DNA of 64,000 bases from an uncultured Sutterella sp. (GTDB taxonomy: Bacteria; Pseudomonadota; Gammaproteobacteria; Burkholderiales; Burkholderiaceae_F), in contig CATVXH010000012.1 in assembly GCA_958347955.1 (NCBI GenBank), positions 1-64,000 on the forward strand, given 5' to 3'. The position numbers and the translations under genes were made by a program. Within the stretch, counting starts at the first letter, position 1. The number at the start of each line of letters is the position of its first letter. Below, one piece after another: positions 43,158 to 51,457 of the stretch. Under the pieces are notes generated by a model, which saw only the letters and a program-made list of their open reading frames with translations, was not told where the DNA came from and made no database searches.

Positions 43158-44069
43158 ATGGATAGTCGTAATTTTTCGAGCGCGAAAGCGCAGACAAATA
43201 GCCTTATTGCTAGGTTAGCTGATCGTTTTGGAGTCGATTCCACTAAATTACTGAAATGCCTCACGACTCAGGTTTTTAAACAATCTGATGGTGCGGCTCC
43301 TAGTAACGAGGAACTCATGGTGTTGCTGTTGGTCTGTGAGAACTTCGGACTAAACCCTTTTAATCGTGAAATCTTTGCCTTTAGGAGTAAAAGCGGAGAT
43401 ATTGTTCCAGTCGTTAGTTTGGATGGTTGGTGCAAGATCGTTCGATCCCAAAAGGATTTCAACGGGATGCGTTTTACATTTTCTTCATCTTCGGTAAAAG
43501 TGCCGGGTTATCCTGGAGAACTACCTGAATATGTTGAATGTTCAATGCAACTTAAAGGGGTGGATACGCCGGTTGTGATCCAAGAATTCATGCAGGAATG
43601 CTTCAATGAAAAGAGCCCTGTATGGAGAAAATGGCCTCGCAGAATGCTCCGTAGCCGAGCCTTTATTCAATGCGCCCGTTTGGCTTTCAGCCTAACAGGG
43701 TTGTATGACGAAGGTGAGGAAGCGGCAGAAGACTTCATTGATGTGGAAGCAATCGGTCAAACGAGTGCACGCATTGAATCTTCTGTTCCGGAAAAAATTT
43801 CTGTTAACCAGGAAAAGTTGGAAACCTTAGTTGTCAAACTCGTTACTTTTGCTCAAAACCAACCCAATGGTTGGGAAAAAGCAAGACAATGGATCAATGA
43901 CAAATTGGATGGTGACAATAAAACCTGGGCAGAAAATGAACTTGTCAGGCGTTATCAGGCTTTAAAGGCTTCGCTGCCTCAAAAAGCTGCCGACTTGACT
44001 GAAGCTAACGGCACTCAAGAAGTGCCTCAAGTCAATGCGAATGAGGAACCTCGTTATGCGGACGCTTGA
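43158..44069 (+). CDS. bet: Bet/RecT-family single-strand annealing protein
   Basis: The protein anneals complementary single strands in phage-type recombination. The RecT/Bet core is clear: LLVCENFGLNPFNREIFAFRSKSGDIVPVVSLDGWCKIV, and the later RMLRSRAFIQCARLAFSL. It is encoded next to a YqaJ exonuclease, forming the two-component recombination pair found in SXT/R391 and IncC elements. ATG at 43158 has GGAG upstream; the earlier ATG at 43119 falls inside the RNA leader. The product is 303 residues. Confidence 0.92.
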   Translation: MDSRNFSSAKAQTNSLIARLADRFGVDSTKLLKCLTTQVFKQSDGAAPSNEELMVLLLVCENFGLNPFNREIFAFRSKSGDIVPVVSLDGWCKIVRSQKDFNGMRFTFSSSSVKVPGYPGELPEYVECSMQLKGVDTPVVIQEFMQECFNEKSPVWRKWPRRMLRSRAFIQCARLAFSLTGLYDEGEEAAEDFIDVEAIGQTSARIESSVPEKISVNQEKLETLVVKLVTFAQNQPNGWEKARQWINDKLDGDNKTWAENELVRRYQALKASLPQKAADLTEANGTQEVPQVNANEEPRYADA

Positions 44070-45069
44070 ACTTGAGCAGCGCTCTGAGGCTTGGAGGCAA
44101 TGGCGTTTGCAAGGGATAACGGCTACGGAAAGTGGGGTGATTCTGGGACAGAATCCTTACATTACTCCTTGGCGACTTTGGTGCGAGAAAACCGGAAGAG
44201 CGGAACCTGAAGATTTATCAGGCAATCCTTTAGTTCAGTTCGGAATTCAACATGAAGAACATGTACGGCAACTTTTTGAGTTGAAACATTCTGAAGTGTT
44301 GTTTCCTACTTGCGCTGAATTTGATGAAGATCCGATTTTTCGAGCCTCTTTTGACGGTTTGACGTCTACGTTGGAGCCAGTCGAAATCAAATGTCCGAGT
44401 GATGCGACGTTGCGGTCTGTACGTAGTGAAGGTCTCAGCAGTGAGGCATGCACCTTGTACAGCATTCAACTGCAGCACCAACTGATGGTTTCAGGGGCCG
44501 AGCGCGGATGGCTCATCTTTTTTGATCCCGTGGCGGATGATATTTTGGAATTTGAATTGGTTAGGGACGAGTTATTGATTCAACAACTCCGGCAAAAAGG
44601 CCGAGAGTTCTGGGAAAAGTACCTTGTTGCTGACAAAGAGCCTCCAAAAGATCCTCTAAGGGATATCTTCGTGCCCAAAACTGAAGATGAAATTTCTCGA
44701 TGGTGCCATAACGCTGCTGATTATCGTTTGATTGATCAACAGATTGTTGAGCTGCAAAGGCAAATAGATGAGCTTAATGCAGCTAAAAAACATTATCGGG
44801 ACAATCTTATTTCAATGATGGGATCGTTCAAATACGCTGATTTTGCGGGAATCGCTCTTACACAGCGTTGTTCTCGGGGCAGTGTGGACTATAAAAAGCT
44901 TCTTGCAACAAAAGGGATAGGAGAGAACGAGATAAACGCCTACCGGAATCAACCTTCAAAAAGTTGGCTGGTGCGTTTAACGGATTCACCAATGCCTTTA
45001 GGGTTCAATGATGCTGATATGAAAGCCTCTATTGATGCCGTTGATGTCGCAGAAGCCATGTGGTTTTAA
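44056..45069 (+). CDS. exo: YqaJ/lambda-exo-type recombination exonuclease
   Basis: A 5'-3' exonuclease that makes the single strands annealed by Bet. Residues 1-120 show the YqaJ fold: QRSEAWRQWRLQGITATESGVILG, the catalytic PD-(D/E)xK elements FDEDPIFRASFDG and VEIKCPS, and later YSIQLQHQLMVSGAERGWL. A long coiled-coil segment (VELQRQIDELNAAKKHY) is near residue 235. ATG 44056 with GAGGAA upstream overlaps the end of bet by 14 bases, so the pair is translationally coupled. Confidence 0.9.
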   Translation: MRTLELEQRSEAWRQWRLQGITATESGVILGQNPYITPWRLWCEKTGRAEPEDLSGNPLVQFGIQHEEHVRQLFELKHSEVLFPTCAEFDEDPIFRASFDGLTSTLEPVEIKCPSDATLRSVRSEGLSSEACTLYSIQLQHQLMVSGAERGWLIFFDPVADDILEFELVRDELLIQQLRQKGREFWEKYLVADKEPPKDPLRDIFVPKTEDEISRWCHNAADYRLIDQQIVELQRQIDELNAAKKHYRDNLISMMGSFKYADFAGIALTQRCSRGSVDYKKLLATKGIGENEINAYRNQPSKSWLVRLTDSPMPLGFNDADMKASIDAVDVAEAMWF

Positions 45070-45076
45070 TTTTTGT

Positions 45077-45144
45077 CCCAAGAAGGGAGTTTGAATAGCT
45101 CCCGTAAGGGGTGATTTCAAACTCCTATTCTTACGGAGTTTGAA
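45077..45144 (+). promoter_or_regulatory. Bistable RNA leader, copy 3 (DUF3150 gene), three-arm switch
   Basis: GGAGTTTGAA occurs at 45086-45095 and again at 45135-45144, the second copy being the ribosome site directly before ATG 45145. TTCAAACTCC (45116-45125) is perfectly complementary to both, so it can pair upstream, around a CCC-GTAA-GGG hairpin (45101-45110), or downstream, hiding the ribosome site. A competing stem GGGAG/CTCCC (45085-45089 and 45099-45103) blocks the first fold. Confidence 0.75.
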
Positions 45145-46398
45145 ATGACAAACAAAAATGTGACTGACTTGTCTTTACTGGGAAAGATTGTGGTTGTTGT
45201 TCCTCGTTTTTCTCAATGGACTGGCACTCGAGCAATGCACGAGGGCGATTTCAGTGTTGGTTTGAATGGAAAGTTGCCTCCAAAAGAGGTGACCCGTTCA
45301 TTGGGTTTGAAAGCCATCATTGATACTCGACATCTGCGGGTATTCGATCGGATTAAATATCGGGCGGAAGCTCTCTTGGAGGGCTGCGGAGTTCGGTATC
45401 TTTCCGGTTGGGCCATTCCTCAGGAAAAAAGCCAGGAGGTCTTTCAACGCTTGGATGAATTGGTCGCTCAATATGAGGAAGAAAAACGCCAGTTTCTGAC
45501 TCAATACGACTCGTTTGTTCAACAGTGGGCTAGTCAGCATCAGGAATTTTCCCATGAAATTCTTGAAGGTAAGCTTGATGAAAATGCCGTTGCCGAGCGC
45601 ATTAACGCAGGTTACGAAAGTTTTCGCATGCAACCGATTAGCTCTGAGAAAGCCTCGGCTTTGGTGCGAAATCTTTCAGGCGGTCTTTCTTCCGAACTGA
45701 TTGCAAGCGTTTCAAAGATGGCGAGGATCTTTTTCAAGGAATCTTTTCTTGGAAAGACGCGAGCCAACCGAAAAACGGTTAATGCTGTTTGGAAGATTCG
45801 AGAACGTTTGCAGGGGCTTTCTTTTCTCAACGCCAGACTTCAACCTTTGATTGCAAAGATTGACGAAGTGTTGGTTCAAATGCCAGATGAAGGTTACTTT
45901 TCCGGAGAACCTTTTTGGAAATTGGCCACACTTGTGAAAACGTTGGGCGATGAGGCTCTATTAGAGGAAATCGTCTGTGGTGAACAGGTTGTTTTTTCTG
46001 ACTTGGAGAATCAATCCTCGTCCGATTTAGAACAAGGGACTCTTGATTTAGCGTCAGGAGAAAATCTTTTGAGAAAACAGGATGATCATTCTGATTTGTC
46101 GGTTACGGAATTGCAATCTAGTTCTTCAGACGATGCCCAGAAAGCTTTGAAATTCGGGGATTCGGAGCAACCCTCTCATACAGATTCTGTTTTGACTGAT
46201 TTGGACGAGTTTTTACAACAAAATCAGGATGAATGGAACACTGTCTTCCCGTTAAGTCAAGAGTCAACGGTTAATCCGGTAAATCTAGACCTAAAACAAG
46301 ACGATAAATCACTAGTGGATCAATCGGAAGGGATTTTCTCTTCACAAAAGAGAATTGAAATTCCTGAAATTGATATTGGTGATGGTCTTTATTTTTAA
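45145..46398 (+). CDS. DUF3150-family protein
   Basis: A 417-residue protein with the DUF3150 layout: VPRFSQWTGTRAM, KLPPKEVTRSLGLKAIID, then RVFDRIKYRAEALLEGCGVRYLSGWAIPQEKSQEV and a long coiled-coil. The C-terminal third is Ser/Asp/Glu/Gln-rich and probably disordered. DUF3150 genes in SXT/IncC-type elements stand between the cobS-like ATPase and the VWA gene, as here. The function is unknown, but it probably acts with those two. Confidence 0.8.
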   Translation: MTNKNVTDLSLLGKIVVVVPRFSQWTGTRAMHEGDFSVGLNGKLPPKEVTRSLGLKAIIDTRHLRVFDRIKYRAEALLEGCGVRYLSGWAIPQEKSQEVFQRLDELVAQYEEEKRQFLTQYDSFVQQWASQHQEFSHEILEGKLDENAVAERINAGYESFRMQPISSEKASALVRNLSGGLSSELIASVSKMARIFFKESFLGKTRANRKTVNAVWKIRERLQGLSFLNARLQPLIAKIDEVLVQMPDEGYFSGEPFWKLATLVKTLGDEALLEEIVCGEQVVFSDLENQSSSDLEQGTLDLASGENLLRKQDDHSDLSVTELQSSSSDDAQKALKFGDSEQPSHTDSVLTDLDEFLQQNQDEWNTVFPLSQESTVNPVNLDLKQDDKSLVDQSEGIFSSQKRIEIPEIDIGDGLYF

Positions 46399-46402
46399 TC
46401 TG

Positions 46403-46420
46403 CCACGTTCGTGGTTTGTT
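46403..46420 (+). terminator. Short hairpin with T-rich tail after the DUF3150 gene
   Basis: A 5-base-pair stem CCACG/CGTGG with a TT loop (46403-46414) is followed by a T-rich stretch. It may cause partial termination ahead of the VWA gene. Confidence 0.4.
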
Positions 46421-46429
46421 TTTCTACTT

Positions 46430-46492
46430 CCCGTCAAGGGCACCATTAAGCCCTTGCGGGGAGGTGGTGTTTTTGCGGGATCTCCAAAGGAG
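46430..46492 (+). promoter_or_regulatory. Bistable RNA leader, copy 4 (VWA gene)
   Basis: Fold 1: CCCGTCAAGGGC (46430-46441) with GCCCTTGCGGGG (46450-46461), ten pairs with a two-base internal loop. Fold 2: CACCA (46441-46445) with TGGTG (46465-46469) around CCC-TTGC-GGG. Here the ribosome site is hidden by its own small hairpin, CTCC-AAA-GGAG (46482-46492), rather than by the outer arm. Confidence 0.5.
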
Positions 46493-46498
46493 TGATTT

Positions 46499-48106
46499 AT
46501 GCGAAAACATCGAAAAAAACTTCACGTTTTTGAGAAAAGCTTACCCATTGTGGCAGCTGCTTTAGGCCGATTATGCGGTGTACACATCGAGTTTGGCTCA
46601 AAAGTCCCGGCAACGGACGGTAAAACAATCTTTATGCCTCTTCCTTCTGATATTGATGAAGAAGCGAAAGAGCGGATGTTGGGCGTCCTATGTCATGAAT
46701 GTGGGCATATTCGATTCACGGACATGACCGTAGGGACTCATGCCACAGTTCTTGAACATGCTATTGACAACGCCTTAGAGGACGTTCGAATAGAAGCCTC
46801 AATGAACGGGATATATCCAGGAGCAGAACGCTTTTTCAAAAAGGCTCACGAACCTTTGATACTGAAACTTTGCTTTCAAAAGCAATTTGAAATAAGGAGT
46901 TTATTGACTTTATTTATTTTGACTTGCGCGGAAGAACGAATTCTTCGTAGAGAGTGGTTGAAAGCGTTGAGTGAAAAACTGAAGAGGCTAATGCAAAAAC
47001 ACTTTGGTCAAAAACTGACAAAGTCGATTATGCAGTTGGCTCTGTCTGTTAGGGAAGCTCAAAGCACCGCAGATGTGATTGCTATCCGTCAGAAGTTGAT
47101 GTCTTTACTTGAGCAAGAAAAGGCACAGGTAGAAACACAATTTCAAGAGGAGCAATGTCTTCAAGCAAAGGGGCAAGAACAAGATGAAACTTCTGGTTCT
47201 GCACCTCGAGAGCAAGAAACATCTCAGAATCTCCGTGAGCTATTTGCTGAAAACAATTCAGCGGTTTCGAACCCGTTAGACATTTCTCAGTCAATACGCA
47301 AGGTCCCTGAAAAACAACCTCGTCTTCAATTGCTTGTTGATGTTTCTGGGCGGATTCGACCGCTTGGTGGTCGGGAACGCCTTGGAGCAGAGCGTTTGAA
47401 GCGGGCGAAAGCTGATTCAGCTGCCTTACGTTTGGCGTTGCAAGGTCTGGTGCTGGCTAAAAGAAGAAGTGGAATCGCCTACCAAGATTGGGGGCGACGA
47501 CTTTCTTTCAATCGTTTAGCTAGGTTGGCAATCGGAAGTCAATTGGTTTTTGAGAAACACACCGAAAATCCGGCTCCTAATGCTGCCATTCACGTGCTTT
47601 TGGACATGAGCGGCAGCATGGGAAAAGAGGGCGGAGATTTGGCCATTCGCTCTGCTTTAGGTCTCTTAATTGGGCTTGGAGCTATTCGAGGGGTCAATCC
47701 GGCTATGACGGTTTTTCCTGGAGCGGCCTGTGGTCAAAGTGATTATGCGGTCTGTTCGGTTTTGCAACACGGTAAAACAATCCGACAAATCAAACCTGTT
47801 GAAATCGGAGCCATTAACAGTAAAGGAGGAACACCTATTGAAAAAGCTCTTGGTGCAGCAGGAATGGCTTTGGCCACATGCAAGGAAAACAAGAAAATTG
47901 TCTTGCTGATTACGGACGGCGCTATTTATGGCGGCGCTTGCGTGGAGTTGGTTAACGATCTCCAAGAGAGCGGCGTTTCAGTGGCGGGAATACAAATCGG
48001 AGAAGCCAATGATCTAAAGAAGATTGTGGCGAATTCCGAACATATTTCTGATGTCCAAGAGCTCAAGGCTGCCTTGTTTGCGTTGGCGGCGAGATTTCTT
48101 TCTTAA
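46499..48106 (+). CDS. VWA-domain protein, CobT-like, with HExxH motif
   Basis: Two features stand out. Near residue 65 an HExxH motif (LCHECGHIRF) resembles a zinc metallopeptidase site. The C-terminal VWA domain has a full MIDAS site: DMSGSMG, a conserved Thr (KGGTPIEKAL) and ITDGA. The middle region is Gln/Glu-rich. CobT-like VWA proteins act with MoxR/CobS-type ATPases, and such an ATPase is encoded at 42046. The role in a mobile element is unknown. GGAG lies close upstream of the ATG. Confidence 0.82.
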   Translation: MRKHRKKLHVFEKSLPIVAAALGRLCGVHIEFGSKVPATDGKTIFMPLPSDIDEEAKERMLGVLCHECGHIRFTDMTVGTHATVLEHAIDNALEDVRIEASMNGIYPGAERFFKKAHEPLILKLCFQKQFEIRSLLTLFILTCAEERILRREWLKALSEKLKRLMQKHFGQKLTKSIMQLALSVREAQSTADVIAIRQKLMSLLEQEKAQVETQFQEEQCLQAKGQEQDETSGSAPREQETSQNLRELFAENNSAVSNPLDISQSIRKVPEKQPRLQLLVDVSGRIRPLGGRERLGAERLKRAKADSAALRLALQGLVLAKRRSGIAYQDWGRRLSFNRLARLAIGSQLVFEKHTENPAPNAAIHVLLDMSGSMGKEGGDLAIRSALGLLIGLGAIRGVNPAMTVFPGAACGQSDYAVCSVLQHGKTIRQIKPVEIGAINSKGGTPIEKALGAAGMALATCKENKKIVLLITDGAIYGGACVELVNDLQESGVSVAGIQIGEANDLKKIVANSEHISDVQELKAALFALAARFLS

Positions 48107-48120
48107 TTTTTGTTAGCCAT

Positions 48121-48155
48121 CCCGAAGGGATTGTGTCCCTTCGGGGACGCAATCC
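48121..48155 (+). promoter_or_regulatory. Bistable RNA leader, copy 5 (Toprim primase gene)
   Basis: Fold 1: CCCGAAGGGA (48121-48130) with TCCCTTCGGG (48136-48145), ten perfect pairs and a 5-base loop. Fold 2: GGATTGTGT (48128-48136) with ACGCAATCC (48147-48155), nine pairs, around CCC-TTCG-GGG, a UUCG tetraloop. The two exclude each other. A weaker, bulged pairing of AATCCT with AGGAGATT (48168-48175) could cover the ribosome site of ATG 48179. Confidence 0.65.
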
Positions 48156-48178
48156 TCGGAAATGGCAAGGAGATTTGA

Positions 48179-49504
48179 ATGGCTTATCGAGTCGACATTT
48201 CCGTTGTACGACAAGTCGCCAAGGGTCAATGGGATAGGATTTTTTCCCGTTTGGCGCCTGCCTTGAAGCAGGCTCAGGAACATGCCGGCAAACATGTTCC
48301 TTGCCCAGTTCATGGAGGAAAGGATGCGTTTCGTTTATTTCCTGACTATTCAGTAAATGGAGCGTGCATCTGCAACACCTGCGGATCTTTTCGAGATGGT
48401 TTTGCTACTTTGTCGTGGGTTAATGGTTGGACATTTTGGCAGTCCCTGGAAGCTGTCGCTAGTGAATTAGGCTTGACAGCAAACGGGTTTTATCAACAAG
48501 TTCCCAAGCAATTAACTAGTGGCATTTGGCGGGGAGTTATCCTCTATGTCGGTCATCACGATATTGCGTCTGACAGTTCTTCAGATTTTGTTTTGCGACT
48601 TTATGACGAGATTTCCTCCTCTCAAGTGACTTTGAAAGGAGCGGATCTTGAAAGAGTCTGCAAACAAAAGAGTCTGAAGATTTCTCAACGCATTGAAATT
48701 CGTCGTGTAGCGGATGAGAACTTTAAAAGATCCGATGAATATCCGTCTGGGCGTTGTGCTTGGCAAGTTTCAATCGCTAAGGATAAAACTAGTTGGCAAA
48801 AGAATAAGGCGGATAAACGATGTCGCCAATACATCGAACGCTTGTGGCAGTCAGCTTGCCCGATCAGACTTCATTCTGCAGCACAGGAACCATTGGTGCT
48901 TTATTTAAAACACCGTGGACTTCTTGCGTTGATTGATGAAGAAAGATTGGTCAATATTCGATTTAATCGTTTTTGCCGAATTCCGGACTCTGAGCAAACA
49001 TTTCCCGGAATGATTGCTGCGGTTAGGGATATTGCGGGACGTTTAATCAATGTTCACAGCACATTGCTGACTGAGGATGGATTTAAGGCGGCTTTAGAAG
49101 TCCCTAAACGACTTTGTAAGCAGCCGAGTGATTCGACAATAAGCGGTTGTGCTATTCATTTTGGGGAGCCTAAAAAGGTTTTGGCTTTAGCAGAAGGAAT
49201 TGAAACGGCATTATCTGTTGTGGTCGGAACGGGGCTGCCCTGTTGGTCATGTATAAGTGCGAATGGGTTGATTTCCGTGCAAATCCCGCCGGAGGTTGAA
49301 CACGTTTACATCTATGCGGACAAGGATCGAAGCGGTGTCGGGCAAGAAGCTGCGGAAAAATTGCGACAGCGATTGCTTTCTGATGGCATTCATGCTGATA
49401 TCGTTTCAGTTCCTTACGCCATTCCGACGAATTCTAAAGGAATAGATTGGAATGACGTTTTAGTCAATTATGGACAGCTAGGATTCTCGAAATCTTTTGG
49501 CTAA
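48179..49504 (+). CDS. Toprim-domain DNA primase of the mobile element
   Basis: Residues about 40-65 form a primase zinc finger (CPVHGG...CICNTCG). The C-terminal third is a Toprim domain with the catalytic Glu in LALAEGIETALSV and the metal-binding YADKDRSG. This layout is found in P4-type and conjugative-element primases that prime the transferred strand in the recipient. No helicase domain is present in the 441 residues. Last gene of the recombination operon. Confidence 0.85.
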   Translation: MAYRVDISVVRQVAKGQWDRIFSRLAPALKQAQEHAGKHVPCPVHGGKDAFRLFPDYSVNGACICNTCGSFRDGFATLSWVNGWTFWQSLEAVASELGLTANGFYQQVPKQLTSGIWRGVILYVGHHDIASDSSSDFVLRLYDEISSSQVTLKGADLERVCKQKSLKISQRIEIRRVADENFKRSDEYPSGRCAWQVSIAKDKTSWQKNKADKRCRQYIERLWQSACPIRLHSAAQEPLVLYLKHRGLLALIDEERLVNIRFNRFCRIPDSEQTFPGMIAAVRDIAGRLINVHSTLLTEDGFKAALEVPKRLCKQPSDSTISGCAIHFGEPKKVLALAEGIETALSVVVGTGLPCWSCISANGLISVQIPPEVEHVYIYADKDRSGVGQEAAEKLRQRLLSDGIHADIVSVPYAIPTNSKGIDWNDVLVNYGQLGFSKSFG

Positions 49505-49510
49505 ATTTGG

Positions 49511-49545
49511 AGGCTCTGAGAGTATTCTTGGGGCCTATTTTTTTT
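49511..49545 (+). terminator. Terminator after the primase gene
   Basis: A stem AGGCTC/GGGCCT (49511-49516 and 49531-49536, one G-T pair) with a 14-base loop is followed, after TA, by eight T residues. It ends the recombination operon. Confidence 0.75.
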
Positions 49546-49592
49546 GATCATGATAAAGTACAAAGCACATATGTTGTATAGGTGCGAATTCG

Positions 49593-50603
49593 ATGAAGGA
49601 ACATTTTGTGTGTATTTCGACAATGGATCCATTGTTAGTTGAAAGGATTCCATCCTTCTTTTTCTTATCTTTGGCTAAAGGGTTGGAGAGCAGTCTGGCT
49701 ACGCTAGTTGATAAAAAAACATCTAAAAAAATAACCAAACAAAATATGCACTGGAGAAGGTTGGTTGAACACTATTATCAATTTGCAAGAAGACGTATCT
49801 CTATGGAAAAGAGAGAGGTATTCGAATCACAATTTCTTAAAAACCAAGATCTTTACGGAACGCCTGAATACCGCTTGTTTATCAAAAAAATTGAAGAGGG
49901 CGAAGATTTAACTCCTTATCTATCCAAACAAATCAAACAAGCAATCCAAGATAAGCTTCTAGATCACTACGGTATCGTTCATTTTCATATTGGAAAGGAA
50001 GATTCTCAATCACAATTTGTGAAAAGACAAGGAAAAATTTTATTTGCCTATATTCTGGACAAGACAGCCTATTTAATAGGATTTTTTCCTCATGGTAAGT
50101 GGTCCGATATAAAACCAGTAGAAATACTCTACGAAGAGTGGCCATTTTTATTTCAAAAAATACAGAATATTGAACCTGAAGAATTGACCGATCAGCAAAG
50201 AGAGGTCCTTTGGAGGAAAAATTACAATACCATTTTGAGCATTAATGGGGAAAGCTTGATGTTAGGTCGCCCTTTGGGTGTTTCTGTTAACGGGGCGTCC
50301 ATGTTGGAAATTGGTCGTTCTATTTGGTGTTCCCGGCGAATAGAAGGCATCTATGCCTATGTTTATGAAAGCATTTTTAGTTCTTTGGCATTAAGGAACT
50401 TCAATAATCTTCAAATTGATGGCGAGTTGACCCCAGACGGAAAAGTTCTTTTGGTTTTAAAAAATAATCGAAATCAAGTTCTATTTGTTGTAGATCTTTG
50501 GACTTGTTTGGATGCCAATCGACCTAAAGAAATTAGTGTAGGAATTTGGAGAATCTACAATTCGCTATTTGTGTTTAGAAGATTCGCTTTCAATATCGGT
50601 TAG
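49593..50603 (+). CDS. Hypothetical protein with DHYGIVHFHIG motif
   Basis: A 336-residue protein I cannot place in a named family. The centre contains LLDHYGIVHFHIG followed about 25 residues later by ILFAYILDKTAYLIGFFPHGKW, a pattern I associate with uncharacterised proteins from defence or mobile regions; this is recollection, not proof. The C-terminal part (INGESLMLGRPLGVSVNG) looks beta-rich. No signal peptide or membrane segment. It stands alone between the element backbone and the McrBC genes. Confidence 0.6.
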   Translation: MKEHFVCISTMDPLLVERIPSFFFLSLAKGLESSLATLVDKKTSKKITKQNMHWRRLVEHYYQFARRRISMEKREVFESQFLKNQDLYGTPEYRLFIKKIEEGEDLTPYLSKQIKQAIQDKLLDHYGIVHFHIGKEDSQSQFVKRQGKILFAYILDKTAYLIGFFPHGKWSDIKPVEILYEEWPFLFQKIQNIEPEELTDQQREVLWRKNYNTILSINGESLMLGRPLGVSVNGASMLEIGRSIWCSRRIEGIYAYVYESIFSSLALRNFNNLQIDGELTPDGKVLLVLKNNRNQVLFVVDLWTCLDANRPKEISVGIWRIYNSLFVFRRFAFNIG

Positions 50604-50805
50604 TTTTTTTATTTTCAAAGGTTCATTACGCATCAGGAATTAGATGATAAAATACGGGACAGGTGTTAGCGAAGCGCCTGCTCACCAGTGTAAAAGCCAT
50701 GCTATTCGCTGTTTTCTTATGCAACTCTTTTGTAGAAGTTGGGAACGCCCTGTGATTACTGGTGCGGAAGTTGTGGCGGCCCTATTTTTTATGAAGGAAG
50801 TGCAT

Positions 50806-51270
50806 ATGTCAATGCATCCGATCGATTATTTTAAATTTCAATCAAAACGTCTTTTAAAGGACTTAAAGACCTATGTCCCTGACGATGAAGTAGGTTATCG
50901 CTATTCACCTAAATATTTTGATGTTGATGCGATGCTCTTGTCTGTCGATTATAGGGTAGGACCTAATCCAACGCTTATGAAAGCACAGCATCTCATGGCT
51001 CTGATAAATGACTTTGAGTCTTGGGATGAATTAATTCATGCAAATCCAGACCGTTTAGAGATGGCAAAAAAGATGTTTGAAACACAAGATAAAACACCTT
51101 TAGACAGTTGGTATGAATGGCTTCATTTTGTTGTGAATCATTCAGAAGGGGGAGGTTTGATTGGAAACTATGAATTACAAAGGGCGTTGGTGGAACTTTG
51201 TATTGAGACAAACGATTTTCCCGATGCCGATATTGGTTTTAATTATTTTTTACGTAGAGAGGATGATTAG
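50806..51270 (+). CDS. Small hypothetical protein
   Basis: ATG 50806 with GAAGGA six bases upstream gives a 154-residue protein beginning MSMHPIDYFKFQSKRLLKDLK. It contains TLMKAQHLMALINDFESWDELI, a pattern common to uncharacterised accessory proteins. An in-frame ATG at 50644 would add 54 residues whose sequence (ITGAEVVAALFF) resembles a Clp N-terminal domain; I think this is a leftover fragment rather than part of the protein. Confidence 0.55.
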   Translation: MSMHPIDYFKFQSKRLLKDLKTYVPDDEVGYRYSPKYFDVDAMLLSVDYRVGPNPTLMKAQHLMALINDFESWDELIHANPDRLEMAKKMFETQDKTPLDSWYEWLHFVVNHSEGGGLIGNYELQRALVELCIETNDFPDADIGFNYFLRREDD

Positions 51271-51282
51271 TATTATTTAATT

Positions 51283-51313
51283 AAAAGAGGCATCTTTAAT
51301 GGCGCCTCTTTTT
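51283..51313 (+). terminator. Terminator before mcrB
   Basis: A stem AAAAGAGGC/GCCTCTTTT (51283-51291 and 51304-51312) with a 12-base loop ends in five T residues. Confidence 0.85.
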
Positions 51314-51457
51314 GTTACCCATAATAAGGCTGAGCATAGAAATTAAGATGGATTCCGATCAGCCTAACCTCCAGGGGTGTAGTTTAATATTCTGTTGTAT
51401 TATCTGTTACATCTTCTTTGGTTTTAGTGCTATTCAGGTAAGTAGGGGAAGTTTCTA

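Noticed and set aside
41988..48155. H-type pseudoknot made by combining both folds of the repeated leaders
   Set aside because: In copies 1 and 5 the linker that must span the 10-base-pair stem is only 1-2 bases, so the two folds are better read as alternatives.
50644..50790. N-terminal extension resembling a Clp N-terminal domain (ITGAEVVAALFF)
   Set aside because: Only a short stretch matches, and a better start with a ribosome site follows at 50806; probably a remnant or coincidence.
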